A stretch of 64,000 nucleotides of DNA from Adlercreutzia rubneri (lineage in GTDB: Bacteria; Actinomycetota; Coriobacteriia; Coriobacteriales; Eggerthellaceae), in assembly GCF_009755265.1 (NCBI RefSeq), contig NZ_WPOO01000009.1:36076-100075 (forward strand), read 5' to 3'. The notes beneath the pieces are model-generated. The model was given only the letters and a program-made list of their open reading frames with translations. It was not told the origin of the DNA and searched no databases. The position numbers and the translations under genes were made by a program. This document shows, in pieces, positions 43,143-52,327 of this stretch. Each line of letters begins with the position of its first letter. The stretch's first letter is position 1.

Positions 43143-44798
43143 TTAGTGAACGACCTTCTCGATGAGGGACTGAAGACGGTGCACGTCGAGCGGCTTGGGA
43201 AGGTGCGCGTCCATACCGCATTCCAGCGAACGCTTGCGGTCCTCGGAAAACGCGTTGGCGCTCACGGCGATGATGGGCAGCGATGCGCGCAGCGGGTCGG
43301 GCAGCGCGCGGATGGCGCGGGTGGCGGCATAGCCGTCCATGACCGGCATCTGAATGTCCATGAGCACCAAGTCGTAGGCGCACGCATCGGCCTCCTCGAT
43401 CATCCCCACGGCCACCTCGCCGTTTTCCGCCGTGTCCACCGCATAGCCCGCGTCGTCCAGAAGACAGCAGGCGATCTCGCGGTTGAGCTCGTTGTCCTCC
43501 ACGAGCAGAATGCGGTGCACCGGGCCCCGCCCGCGGCTCGGACGCGGCGCTTCGGCGGCCACGTCGGCCGGAGCCTGGCGGAAGGTGATGTCCACCGTGA
43601 AAGTGGAGCCCTCCCCCGGCGCGCTTTCCACAGCAAGCTCGCCTTCCATAAGATCGAGCACGTTGCGCACGATGGTGAGCCCGAGTCCCGTGCCCTGAAC
43701 GCCCGAAGCCGTGGTGTTGCTCTCCCGTTCGAAGGGCATGAACATGCGCTCCATGAACGCGGGCTCCATCCCTACGCCCTTATCGGCCACGACGAAGCGG
43801 AAGCTGGCGAAGCCCTGGGGCGCGCCGGCGTTCTCGGCCACGCTGATGCGCACGGTGCTGCCAGCCGGCGAGTACTTGATGGCGTTGTCCACCAGCTGGG
43901 TGAGCACGTGGGACAGGCGCACGGCATCCACGAGCACGCGATCGTGGGCCAGAGGCTCAATGTCGCAGGCCAGGGTGACGTCGGCGCGGTCCGCCAGATC
44001 CACCATGTCCATGCGCGCCTGCAGAACCAGCTCGGAAAGCGAGCATTCCGCCTCGGCCAGCTGCACATGGCCCGCTTCCATGCGGCTGATCTCCAGCGTC
44101 TCGTTCACCACGTCGAGCAGCTGCTCGGAAGCGGCCAGCACTTTGTCGCTGTAGGCGCGCACCCGCTCGGCCTCGCCACCATGGGCCGAGATGAGCGACG
44201 CGTAGCCCACCACGGCGTTCAGCGGCGTGCGGATGTCGTGGGACATATTCGAGAGGAACGTGTTTTTCGCCACGTTGGCGGCCTCGGCCTCGGAAAGGGC
44301 GTTGCGCAGCATGGTACGGTGCTCGAGTTCGCGGGCATAGGCCTCGCGCAGCTGGGCGTTCACCGCCTCCAGCTCGTCGGCCCGCTCGCGCAGCTTGTCC
44401 GTGGCGTCGTTGATGAACACGTAGAAGAACTCGCCCGCGTCCAACGTGACGTGGTGGCCGTAGTCCTCTATCCAACGCACCGAGCCGTCGCGGCGGATGA
44501 TGCGGTACTCCACGTAGTCCATGGAGTACCGGTCGGCCTGAATCTGACGGCTGATGGAGTGCTCCACGGCCTCGATGTCCTCGGGGTGCACCATGCCGGG
44601 GAAGGTGCCGCCCGTCAGCGCGACGAACTGCTCCTCGTCAGCGCAGCCGAAGATGCGCAGGCAGGCCTCGTTGACGTAGACCACCGCCTCGTCGCCATCG
44701 GCATGGTAGACGAAAAAGCCGCCTGGCATATGAGCGAGAACGTCGCCGATGTCGAGCTGGGCTAAAGCGGGAAATATGGAGGGCGCCGAGGTTGCCAT
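43143..44798 (-). CDS. Soluble PAS hybrid histidine kinase with C-terminal receiver
   Basis: No membrane segment is present, so it is cytoplasmic. A PAS domain with PAC motif fills about residues 15-135 (GGFFVYHADG, YRIIRRDGSVRWIEDYG), followed by a coiled coil, the H-box NMSHDIRTPLNAVVGYA near residue 185, N-box LVDNAIKYSP, and G-box GTGLGLTIVRN. A receiver domain fills about 427-545 (ILLVEDNELNREIA, LVLMDIQMPVMDGY, AHLPKPLD). This intramolecular phosphorelay layout usually needs a separate Hpt protein; none is adjacent. The gene is alone between the WYL regulator and cysK. Confidence 0.92.
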   Translation of the reverse strand: MATSAPSIFPALAQLDIGDVLAHMPGGFFVYHADGDEAVVYVNEACLRIFGCADEEQFVALTGGTFPGMVHPEDIEAVEHSISRQIQADRYSMDYVEYRIIRRDGSVRWIEDYGHHVTLDAGEFFYVFINDATDKLRERADELEAVNAQLREAYARELEHRTMLRNALSEAEAANVAKNTFLSNMSHDIRTPLNAVVGYASLISAHGGEAERVRAYSDKVLAASEQLLDVVNETLEISRMEAGHVQLAEAECSLSELVLQARMDMVDLADRADVTLACDIEPLAHDRVLVDAVRLSHVLTQLVDNAIKYSPAGSTVRISVAENAGAPQGFASFRFVVADKGVGMEPAFMERMFMPFERESNTTASGVQGTGLGLTIVRNVLDLMEGELAVESAPGEGSTFTVDITFRQAPADVAAEAPRPSRGRGPVHRILLVEDNELNREIACCLLDDAGYAVDTAENGEVAVGMIEEADACAYDLVLMDIQMPVMDGYAATRAIRALPDPLRASLPIIAVSANAFSEDRKRSLECGMDAHLPKPLDVHRLQSLIEKVVH

Positions 44799-44918
44799 GT
44801 GCTGCTTTCTTCTGTCGGCCGAAAAGGTGCTTTCCGTATGCTACCACGGCCGTTGCCCAGCGCCCCCGAAGCTGTCGATGAGCCCACGAATTTGTAACGA
44901 AAGAGAAACGTGGAAGGC

Positions 44919-45851
44919 TTACGAGAAATCGAACATGGCGGTGGAAAGGTAGCGCTCGCCCGTGTCGGGCAGGATGACGACGATGTTCTTGCCCACGTTT
45001 TCGGGTCGGCGCGCCAACTTCGCCGCCGCCGCCACGGCCGCGCCCGAGGAGATGCCCACGAGCAGTCCGTCATGGGCAGCCAGCTCGCGCCCGGCCTCGA
45101 AGGCCTCCTCGTCTTCGATGGCGATGACCTCGTCGTAGATAGCGGTGTCCAGCGTCTCGGGCACGAACCCGGCGCCGATGCCCTGAATCTTGTGGGCGCC
45201 GGCGCGGCCCTCGGAGAGCACGGGGGATCCGGCCGGTTCCACGGCCACCACCTGGATGGCCGGGTTCTGCGCCTTCAGATAGGCCCCGGTGCCCGAAAGC
45301 GTGCCGCCGGTGCCCACGCCGGCCACGAGGATGTCCACCGCGCCATCGGTGTCCTCCCAGATCTCCGGGCCGGTGGTGCGCTCGTGCACGGCCGGATTCG
45401 CCGGGTTGGAGAACTGCGAGGGAATGAACGAGTTCGGAATCTCCGCCGCCAGCCGCTCGGCCTCCTCGATGGCGCCCTTCATGCCCTTGGCGCCTTCGGT
45501 GAGCACCAGTTCCGCCCCAAAGGCGCGCATGAGGTTGCGCCGCTCCACGGACATGGTCTCGGGCATGACGATGATGATGCGGTTGCCCCGCACGGCGGCG
45601 ATGGCAGAAAGGCCGATGCCGGTGTTGCCGGAGGTGGGCTCGATGATGACCGTCTCGTCGTCGAGGACCCCGGCCTCCACGGCGGCGTCGATCATCGATT
45701 GGGCGGCGCGGTCCTTCACCGAGCCGGTGGGGTTGAACGACTCCACCTTCCCGATGAGCGTGGCGGGCAGCTCGTGGGCGCGCTCGTAGTTGGTCAGCTC
45801 CACCAACGGCGTATGCCCGATCAGCTCGGTGATGTTCTTGTGGACGGTCAT
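44919..45851 (-). CDS. cysK: Cysteine synthase A
   Basis: Forms cysteine from O-acetylserine and sulfide with PLP. Visible features are the start ITELIGHTPLVEL, the PLP lysine in NPTGSVKDRAA, the substrate loop PTSGNTGIGLS, the phosphate-binding GVGTGGTLSGTG and a C-terminal SSGAAVAAAAKLA. ATG 45851 follows AAAGGACCTGCC at good spacing and gives 310 residues, a standard size. A LysR-type regulator is divergent, with about 400 bases between that contain a large hairpin. Control by that regulator in response to sulfur or O-acetylserine is an inference. Confidence 0.95.
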   Translation of the reverse strand: MTVHKNITELIGHTPLVELTNYERAHELPATLIGKVESFNPTGSVKDRAAQSMIDAAVEAGVLDDETVIIEPTSGNTGIGLSAIAAVRGNRIIIVMPETMSVERRNLMRAFGAELVLTEGAKGMKGAIEEAERLAAEIPNSFIPSQFSNPANPAVHERTTGPEIWEDTDGAVDILVAGVGTGGTLSGTGAYLKAQNPAIQVVAVEPAGSPVLSEGRAGAHKIQGIGAGFVPETLDTAIYDEVIAIEDEEAFEAGRELAAHDGLLVGISSGAAVAAAAKLARRPENVGKNIVVILPDTGERYLSTAMFDFS

Positions 45852-45886
45852 GGCAGGTCCTTTCTGGTTGAAACGCACCGCGGTGC

Positions 45887-46022
45887 GGGAGCGCGGGGAA
45901 TTCTGATTCGCTCAGACAGTCCTCGCTGGTATCGAAGGCGCAGCGGGCATTACGTCTCCCCGCATCACCGCGCCTTCAATACCATCTGCGGAACTCGCTC
46001 GGTCAGAACACCCCGCGCTCCC
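45887..46022. repeat. Long nested inverted repeat upstream of cysK
   Basis: Outer 12-base arms GGGAGCGCGGGG (45887-45898) and CCCCGCGCTCCC (46011-46022) match perfectly. Inner 15-base arms (45927-45941 and 45970-45984) match with one G-U-compatible change. Between them further bases pair partly. In the cysK transcript this would form a long hairpin 36 bases before the start codon. The remaining intergenic sequence to 46248 holds a TATAAT at 46194-46199 for the LysR gene and nothing else recognisable. Confidence 0.75.
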
Positions 46023-46248
46023 TCAGCGCTCTCCCTTGGTCGAATTGGTGCGCTCGTAACGGGTGCTGCCCCCATCCTACTGGTTGCCTCCGCTTCGTCA
46101 ACGCCCCGCGCCATAGCGGTTTCCGATGGCGACGCGGCCGAGAAAACCGTCACGAACCGCCAAGTTCCCCCTTCCATCGCCGCTCGGCGGCCGTATAATA
46201 CCTAGCAGTTCCCTAGACTTGAATTCCAACCCGCCATAGGAGCTTCCC

Positions 46249-47175
46249 ATGACCCTGCAGCAACTTCGCTACCTCATCGCCATCGCGAACCACGGCTCCA
46301 TCTCGGCGGCGGCGCACACGCTGTACGTGTCCCAGTCGAGCCTGTCGGTGGCCGTGCGCGACATCGAGCGCGAAACCGGCGTCACCATCTTCGAGCGTTC
46401 CAACCGCGGCATCACACTCACGAGCGACGGCATCGAGCTATTGGGTTACGCGCGCCAAGTGGTGGAGCAGGCCGATCTCATGGAGCAGCGCTACTCCGGC
46501 CGCGGCGGCGAGGCGGCGCAAAAGCTCTCCATCACCTCCCAGCACTACGCGTTCGTCGTGGAGGCGTTCCTGGAACTGGCCGAGGAATACGAGGGCACCA
46601 GTTACAACTTCAGCCTGCGCGAGACCCGCACCTCCGAGGTCATCGAGGACGTGCGCGACTCCCGCAGCGATCTGGGCGTGCTGTACCTCTCCACGTTCAA
46701 CGAGAGCGTCATCGGGCACGCCCTTTCCGACGCGAACCTCTCCTTCAACCTGCTGTTCACCGCCCAGCCCCACGTGTTCGTCAGCGACAAGCACCCCCTA
46801 GCCTCGCGCACCGAGGTGACCGTAGAGGATCTGGAGGACTACCCCCGCTACGCCTTCGAGCAGGGCGCGAACAACTCGTTCTTCTATTCCGAGGAACCCT
46901 TGGCCGAGCTGCCGCACAAGAAGTGCATCTCCGTGAGCGACCGCGGGACCTTGTCGAACTTGCTCGCCCATCATGACGGCTACACCATCTCCACCGGCGT
47001 GCTCTCCAGCGAGATGTACACCGGCATCGCCAGCGTGCCCCTGCAGACCAAGGAGCTCATGCGCGTGGGCTACATCGTTCACAACGAGCGGCAGCTGTCG
47101 CCTCTGGCCCAAAGCTACATCGAGAAGCTGAGCCTATTCGTGGAAGGCTACCAGATAGGCCTCGCGGGACTGTAG
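46249..47175 (+). CDS. LysR-family transcriptional regulator
   Basis: An N-terminal winged helix (LQQLRYLIAIANHGSISAAA, SQSSLSVAVRDIERETG, IFERSNRGITLT) is followed by a substrate-binding domain of the type I periplasmic fold (SITSQHYAFVVEAFLELAEE). Length is 308 residues, typical for the family. It is divergent from cysK, the usual position for a regulator of the neighbour, so control of cysteine synthesis is plausible. ATG 46249 has AGGAGC upstream, and a TATAAT lies about 50 bases before it. The effector cannot be read from the sequence. Confidence 0.92.
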   Translation: MTLQQLRYLIAIANHGSISAAAHTLYVSQSSLSVAVRDIERETGVTIFERSNRGITLTSDGIELLGYARQVVEQADLMEQRYSGRGGEAAQKLSITSQHYAFVVEAFLELAEEYEGTSYNFSLRETRTSEVIEDVRDSRSDLGVLYLSTFNESVIGHALSDANLSFNLLFTAQPHVFVSDKHPLASRTEVTVEDLEDYPRYAFEQGANNSFFYSEEPLAELPHKKCISVSDRGTLSNLLAHHDGYTISTGVLSSEMYTGIASVPLQTKELMRVGYIVHNERQLSPLAQSYIEKLSLFVEGYQIGLAGL

Positions 47176-47212
47176 AGCACGCATCCCGTCCGTCGTCCCC
47201 GCGTATGCCGAC

Positions 47213-48697
47213 CTAATCCTGGGGCCCCGTCTCGCGGCCATCGAGGCCGAGCAGATCGAAGAGCTCCTGACGCGTGTGGATGTCGAGCTTCTGGTAAATA
47301 TGGCGCACGTGGGCCTTCGCGGTGCCGTTGGCGATAAGCAGCTCCCTCTCAATGATGCCCACCGTCTTGCGCTGGGCCAAAAGCAGCAGCACTTCCTCCT
47401 CACGCGCCGATAGCTTGTAAGTTCGCGCGATCTCGTCGCAACGATCCACCAGCTCCTGCTTGCGAATCATCGCCGCCGAGTCGGTGCCGCCGGACAGAAA
47501 GTTGGCACCCCAACGGCTCGACAAGTCACGCTCGGAGAGCAGCACCGCCGTGGCCAAGGCCACGGCCACTACCGCCAGCGCAGAAACCGCCACCTCGCCG
47601 CCGATTCCGAACGACTCGAGTGCCCCGACCCCCGCCGCGGTCACGCGGCCGAGCCACATGAAAATTTGGCGCACGCCCCGTTCGATGCCGAACAGCCAGA
47701 TAGCGGAGACCCCATAGCGGTAACAGATATTGGCGCAGATCAGCATGATGAGGATAGACTGGGCTGTATAGGCGGCGGCCATACAGAAACCGGCCGCGTA
47801 ATTCTGCGTACCGCCGAACACCGGCACCAGGAACAGCGCGGCCACGATGAGGGGCAGCGCGAACCGGTAGATAAGCGAGAAGTCGAAGCGGCCGCCTTGG
47901 AAAGAGACGCCGACGAACACGAGCACCGCCACGAGCACGGCCCCGGGCGCCGAATGGGGGCCGAAGACGCCCCCGTACATGCCGTTTTCCATGAGACCGT
48001 AACCAAAGGCGTAGGCCGCCATGAACAGCACCGCCTTCCACGGCACCGAGAAGCGCGTCCACGCCGTGGCCGGACGCTCTTGGGGAGGAAGATGGGCGAA
48101 CCCACGCGAAGCCGCCCAGAACGAGAGCGGAGGCAAAAGCGCCGTCATGACAAACAACCACGGCAGCATGAAACCGCGGTAGACGTACAGCACCACTGCA
48201 CCCGCGACGATGGAGGCCGAATAGTAGAGAGCGACCCGCAAAGGGTTCAAACAACCGTACAGCTCGCTCCATGTCAGGATCACGAGGGCGATGCCGAAAC
48301 CGCCCGCCACCGCGGCGGCATAACCGGCCCATGCCGCCAACGACGCCACCCAGCAGCTGGCAAACATCAGCGTCGTCGACGCCACGAGCATCGCGGAGCC
48401 CAGCACGAAAGGCCACCGCTTGTCGAAGAAGGGGCCGATGCGCCGGGCAAGGAGGGTGCAGCCGAGGGCGGTGACCACCATCGTCCAGTCGAATAAGTCG
48501 CGCGCCGACACGGTAGCGGCAGGAAACACCACAAATGTTCCCACAAACACGATCTCGATCCAGGCACGGTACAACCCGAGACCGAGGAATACCACGGGAA
48601 CGGCAGCCACCGACCGGGGCCTCCGAAAAAGCGGGGCCCGTTCTGCTGCGGCATCGGGCCGGGCACTCTCGGTCGGGGAAACGCAATCGGACGCCAT
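47213..48697 (-). CDS. LuxR-type regulator with polytopic membrane domain
   Basis: The first 400 residues are a chain of about ten to twelve hydrophobic helices without known transporter signature. The last 80 carry a LuxR/GerE helix-turn-helix (YKLSAREEEVLLLLAQRKTV, NGTAKAHVRHIYQKLDIHTR). This fusion is typical of Eggerthellaceae and their relatives, where it often sits beside exported reductases and is thought to sense their substrates. Here it is divergent from a Tat-exported fumarate-reductase-like flavoprotein 345 bases away, so it probably controls that gene. ATG 48697 follows AAGGAGGTTGCGAC. Confidence 0.93.
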   Translation of the reverse strand: MASDCVSPTESARPDAAAERAPLFRRPRSVAAVPVVFLGLGLYRAWIEIVFVGTFVVFPAATVSARDLFDWTMVVTALGCTLLARRIGPFFDKRWPFVLGSAMLVASTTLMFASCWVASLAAWAGYAAAVAGGFGIALVILTWSELYGCLNPLRVALYYSASIVAGAVVLYVYRGFMLPWLFVMTALLPPLSFWAASRGFAHLPPQERPATAWTRFSVPWKAVLFMAAYAFGYGLMENGMYGGVFGPHSAPGAVLVAVLVFVGVSFQGGRFDFSLIYRFALPLIVAALFLVPVFGGTQNYAAGFCMAAAYTAQSILIMLICANICYRYGVSAIWLFGIERGVRQIFMWLGRVTAAGVGALESFGIGGEVAVSALAVVAVALATAVLLSERDLSSRWGANFLSGGTDSAAMIRKQELVDRCDEIARTYKLSAREEEVLLLLAQRKTVGIIERELLIANGTAKAHVRHIYQKLDIHTRQELFDLLGLDGRETGPQD

Positions 48698-49042
48698 GTC
48701 GCAACCTCCTTATAGGCGCAGTTTTACCAATGAATTTTTTCCAGCAATCCGAAAAAGTTGAAGGGGAAAGCGATAGATGATAGATTCGATTATAGAACAA
48801 GACCAGCCGTCCGCCCTTCCCCGACGAGCCCCAAATGCCCACTCTGCCCGAAATAGGGGGTTATATAAGGGGGTTATAAAAGGGTTGGGGAGACAGGTTA
48901 CACAATTAGGCCCCCTAATTCCCGCAGCGGTCGATGCACACAAGCATTCGCACCCCTATGGTGGAGCTGTCGGCAGGAATGCTCAAGGCCGACACGGGAG
49001 CACCGAAGCGCGGTGCCCCTTCGATACACCAAGGAGGGAATT
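48698..49042. promoter_or_regulatory. Divergent control region between LuxR regulator and flavoprotein
   Basis: This A+T-rich stretch carries a tandem direct repeat, GGGGGTTATATAA (48856-48868) followed at once by GGGGGTTATAAAA (48869-48881), and an inverted repeat AATTAGG-CCC-CCTAATT (48904-48920). The first repeat also holds -10-like TTATAT/TTATAA sequences. These are candidate sites for the LuxR-type regulator and RNA polymerase. Confidence 0.6.
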
Positions 49043-50656
49043 ATGAGCACTATTTCTCGCAGGGACCTGTTCAAGTTCGGCGGCGTGGCCGCCGCGGGCG
49101 CCATGGGCGTGTCCATGCTCGGGGGCTGCGCACCCCAGCAGCCGGTAGCCGCCACCGGGGAGGCCGCAGCAGCAGCCGGGGACGGAACTCCGGCATTCTT
49201 CGTGAAGCCCGAGCCCATCACCGACATCGCCGACACCCGCGATTACGACGTCGTGGTCATCGGCGCCGGCGCTGCGGGCGTGCCCGCCGCCATCTCGGCC
49301 CATGAGGCCGGCGCGAAGGTGGCGCTGCTTCAGAAGGAGGCCACGGCGGTGTCCCAGGGCAACACCTGCGACTCCATCATCGTCGACCAGACGGCTCCCG
49401 GCGGCGTGGAGGCCGTGGTTTCTCTCATCAACGCCGACTGCTGCCACCTCTCCGACCGCGAGCAGGTGCGCCTGTGGGCCTACAACTCCGGCGAGGCTTT
49501 GAAGTGGCTGTGGAACATCGGCGAGCAGGCCGGCGCGCAGATGGTCGATTCCACGGCAAAGTGGACGAGCAACATCAGCAACATCAACGGCTACGACGTC
49601 ACCTACTTCGCCTTCGACTTCGGCCCGAAGCCCTACAACACCGGCAACGGCATGCGCGACATCGCCGATTGGGCCGAGCAGCAGGGCGTCGAGATTTTCT
49701 ACTCCACCCCGGCCGCCCAGCTCGTGCAGGACGAGTCCGGCGCCGTGACCGGCGTCATCGCCGAGGGCGCCGACGGTTACATCCAGTTCAATGCCGCCAA
49801 GGGCGTCATCGTGGCCACGGGCGACTACGAGAACGACGACGAGATGATGGCCTACTACGAGCCGGCCATGGCCAACATCTACCGCAAGGAGCAGAACAAG
49901 ACCGGCGACGGCCAGAAGATGATGGTGTGGGCGGGCGCTTGCATGGAGGACGCCTGCGGCTCCAAGGTGCAGCACGACTTCGACGCCGGCCCGGGCTCCA
50001 TGGCCGACATGCCGTTCTTGGCCGTGAAGAACGACGGCTCGCGCTTCTGCAACGAGGCCGCCTGCGAGATGGCCGTCATGGGCAACTTCCTGCGCAGCGA
50101 GGCCGACCAGGGTTGGTACAGCCAGATCTTCGACAGCAACTACATGGCCGACACCGAGGGCTGGCCGGGAGTGGCCCTGCCGCCCGAGGCCATGGCGAGC
50201 TACATGCCCGAGGTCGAGGGCGAGAAGACCGGCGTCTACGAGAGCCTCATCAACACCTTCTCTGCCGATACCCTGGAAGAGCTCGGCCAGAAGCTCGGCC
50301 TGACCGACGTCGACGCCTTCGTGAAGACCGTCGAGCGCTACAACGAGCTGGCCGAGAAGGGCATCGATGAGGACATGGGCAAGCCGGCCCAGTTCCTGAA
50401 GGCCATCAAGCAGCCTCCCTTCTACGGCATCCACCGCCACATCGGCCTGTCCACTATCATTCACGGCGTGAACGTGAACAAGGACATGCAGGTGCTGAAC
50501 GCCGAAGGCGCACCCATCGAGGGCCTGTACGCCATCGGCAACTGCGCCGGCAACTTCTTCGGCAGCCCCGACTACCCCATGACGGTGCCCGGCCTCTCCC
50601 TCGGCCGCTGCCACACCCAAGGCTACGTCGTCGGCCGCGCTGTGGCCAGCAAGTAG
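49043..50656 (+). CDS. Tat-exported lipoprotein, fumarate-reductase-like FAD flavoprotein
   Basis: A twin-arginine motif, SRRDLFKFGGVA, leads to a lipobox, SMLGGCAP, so the protein is exported folded and lipid-anchored. The FAD-binding Rossmann motif is VVVIGAGAAGVPAAISA, with a second FAD segment GLYAIGNCAGN near the end. The capping domain and length of 537 residues fit the fumarate/urocanate reductase family. The usual fumarate-reductase TxGG motif is replaced by STIIHGVNVN, so the substrate is probably not fumarate. No cytochrome or FMN-binding partner is adjacent. ATG 49043 follows AAGGAGGGAATT. It is likely controlled by the divergent LuxR-type regulator. Confidence 0.9.
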   Translation: MSTISRRDLFKFGGVAAAGAMGVSMLGGCAPQQPVAATGEAAAAAGDGTPAFFVKPEPITDIADTRDYDVVVIGAGAAGVPAAISAHEAGAKVALLQKEATAVSQGNTCDSIIVDQTAPGGVEAVVSLINADCCHLSDREQVRLWAYNSGEALKWLWNIGEQAGAQMVDSTAKWTSNISNINGYDVTYFAFDFGPKPYNTGNGMRDIADWAEQQGVEIFYSTPAAQLVQDESGAVTGVIAEGADGYIQFNAAKGVIVATGDYENDDEMMAYYEPAMANIYRKEQNKTGDGQKMMVWAGACMEDACGSKVQHDFDAGPGSMADMPFLAVKNDGSRFCNEAACEMAVMGNFLRSEADQGWYSQIFDSNYMADTEGWPGVALPPEAMASYMPEVEGEKTGVYESLINTFSADTLEELGQKLGLTDVDAFVKTVERYNELAEKGIDEDMGKPAQFLKAIKQPPFYGIHRHIGLSTIIHGVNVNKDMQVLNAEGAPIEGLYAIGNCAGNFFGSPDYPMTVPGLSLGRCHTQGYVVGRAVASK

Positions 50657-50792
50657 GCCGCCTCTCGCAGCAACGGTGCGGGCCCCCTCCCGACTTTCCG
50701 CACCCTCCCAGCATCACCCTCCCAAGTGCACGGGGCGCCATCGAGCGCCCCGTCGCTTTTCGACCACTCTTTGGCCCGAAGGACTCCGTTAG

Positions 50793-50861
50793 TTCCAAAA
50801 ACGGGAGTCCGACACCCGAGCACGGCCAGTCGGAGCCAAAAAACGAGAGTTTGGCATCCAC
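50793..50861. repeat. Tandem copies of a short CAAAAAC-type motif
   Basis: CCAAAAACGGGAGTCCGACA (from 50795) and CCAAAAAACGAGAGTTTGGC (from 50836) are two related 25-base units about 40 bases apart. A third, ACAAAAACTGGGGGTTTGGT, lies near 40629. They follow the flavoprotein gene. Function unknown. Confidence 0.45.
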
Positions 50862-50911
50862 GCCAATCTCCTTTGCGGGAAGACTTTCCGCAAGCATCCT
50901 TCCGCAAAACG

Positions 50912-52021
50912 CTACAGAGCCCGTGCAATGGTGCCGCCGCCGAGGACGATGTCGCCCTCGTAGAGGACGGCGGCCTGTCCTGGGGCAGCGGCGCGCTGGG
51001 GCTCGTCGAAGGCGACGGTCAGCTCGTCAACACCAGTCTGCTCGGCCACCGCCGGCACCGGGCGCTGGCGGTAGTGAGTCTTCACCAGCACCTCGCGCGG
51101 ACCTTGCCAAACGTCGCCGCTGATGAAGTTCACATCGCTAGCCACTACCCCCACGCTGAGCAGCTCGTCTTTAAAGCCAACAATGAGCCGATTGGCGAAC
51201 GCATCCTTCCCCAGCACGTACAACGGTTCGCGCGCCGCTACGCCGATGCCCTTGCGCTGCCCGATGGTGTAGCGGATGAGCCCCGCGTGCTCCCCGAGCA
51301 CGCGCCCTTCCCGATCCACGATCTCCCCCGGATTGAAAGCAGTGTCCGCGCCACAGCGGCCCTCGATGAACCTCGCATAGTCGCCGTCGGGCACGAAGCA
51401 GATGTCCTGGCTCTCGGGCTTCGCCGCCGTGACGAGGCCGCGGGCACGGGCCAGCTCGCGCACCTCGCCTTTGGTCAGCTCGCCCAGGGGAAACAGCATG
51501 TGGGCGAGTGTGTCCTGGGTAAGGTGGTACAGCACGTAGCTTTGGTCCTTGACGGGGTCGCATGCCCGCAGAAGCTGCCAGCGTCCCGTGGCCGCATCCC
51601 ACCGGCGCCGGGCGTAGTGCCCCGTGGCCACGTAGTCGAGCCCCAGCTCGCGGCGGCGCTGCTGGAGAGACTCGAACTTCAAGAACCGATTGCAGGCGAT
51701 GCAAGGGTTGGGCGTGCGGCCCTCGAGATAGGCGTCGCAGAAGGGGCGTACCACCGCCGCATCGAAGCGATCGCGCAGGTCGAAGGCATCGTGGGGGATG
51801 CCGAGGCGCTGGCATACCTCCCGCGCGTCTTCCACATCGCGCGACGACCCGCAGGTCGATTCCTGGTCGTCCCGCAGCACCATCGTCGCGCCGCGCACGG
51901 CATAGCCCGCTTCCTGCAACAGCAGCGCGCACACGGAGCTATCGACGCCCCCCGACATCGCCGCCATCACGCCGGACGTCCCGAGCGCCACAGCCATCTC
52001 CCTGTCATCTTCGAAAGTCAT
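50912..52021 (-). CDS. mnmA: tRNA-specific 2-thiouridylase
   Basis: Transfers sulfur to position 2 of wobble uridine in tRNAs for Lys, Glu and Gln, using ATP. The PP-loop AAMSGGVDSSVCALLL, the catalytic cysteine in NPCIACNRFLKFE and its partner in PESQDICFVPDGDY are all present. About 369 residues from ATG 52021 is normal; an upstream ATG at 52060 and a downstream one at 52000 are also in frame, and none has a strong ribosome binding site. It runs against the flavoprotein gene and away from thiM. Functionally it links with elp3 and the Trm9-like gene, which act on position 5 of the same base. Confidence 0.94.
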   Translation of the reverse strand: MTFEDDREMAVALGTSGVMAAMSGGVDSSVCALLLQEAGYAVRGATMVLRDDQESTCGSSRDVEDAREVCQRLGIPHDAFDLRDRFDAAVVRPFCDAYLEGRTPNPCIACNRFLKFESLQQRRRELGLDYVATGHYARRRWDAATGRWQLLRACDPVKDQSYVLYHLTQDTLAHMLFPLGELTKGEVRELARARGLVTAAKPESQDICFVPDGDYARFIEGRCGADTAFNPGEIVDREGRVLGEHAGLIRYTIGQRKGIGVAAREPLYVLGKDAFANRLIVGFKDELLSVGVVASDVNFISGDVWQGPREVLVKTHYRQRPVPAVAEQTGVDELTVAFDEPQRAAAPGQAAVLYEGDIVLGGGTIARAL

Positions 52022-52206
52022 GGGGCGCATCATAACACAGCACGCCGAAACGCCAATCATCCTTCGCTATGGGCAACCTCTTATCCTGACGATGGCCCAC
52101 AGCAGCTCTCTTGGCTCCCTCTCCCCGTTTTTCCCTGTTTCTTCGCCTCTCGAAAGGCACGAGCGAATTCCTCACACGCACGTCGAAGCCATCGTGCTAA
52201 GCTGAA

Positions 52207-52315
52207 AGCATGCAGGGGTACCGCTCGGCGGCACGCGAAGCCGTCCCGTGGTTGAGAGGGCGCAGGCGCCCAACCCTTCGAACCTGTCAGCTAACACTGT
52301 CGTAGGGAGCATGCT
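52207..52315 (+). ncRNA. TPP riboswitch (THI element)
   Basis: The conserved parts are in order: AGCATGCAGGGGTACC closing stem and first arm, GTGGTTGAGAGG, the sensor-arm CCCAACCCTTCGAACCTG, and GTCGTAGGGAGCATGC closing the stem with the start. GCATGC at 52208 pairs with GCATGC at 52309. It lies 89 bases upstream of thiM and binds thiamine pyrophosphate. Confidence 0.93.
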
Positions 52316-52327
52316 CGCCAAGCACAA

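Noticed and set aside
42012..44765. Long plus-strand frame spanning the WYL regulator, a repeat and the hybrid kinase
   Set aside because: It crosses two well-supported genes in other frames and the palindromic repeat. Its composition is that of a shadow frame.
45887..46022. T-box riboswitch in the cysK leader
   Set aside because: The conserved T-box sequence (GGGTGGTACCGCG type) is absent. Only a GCACCGCGGTGC palindrome nearby looked similar.
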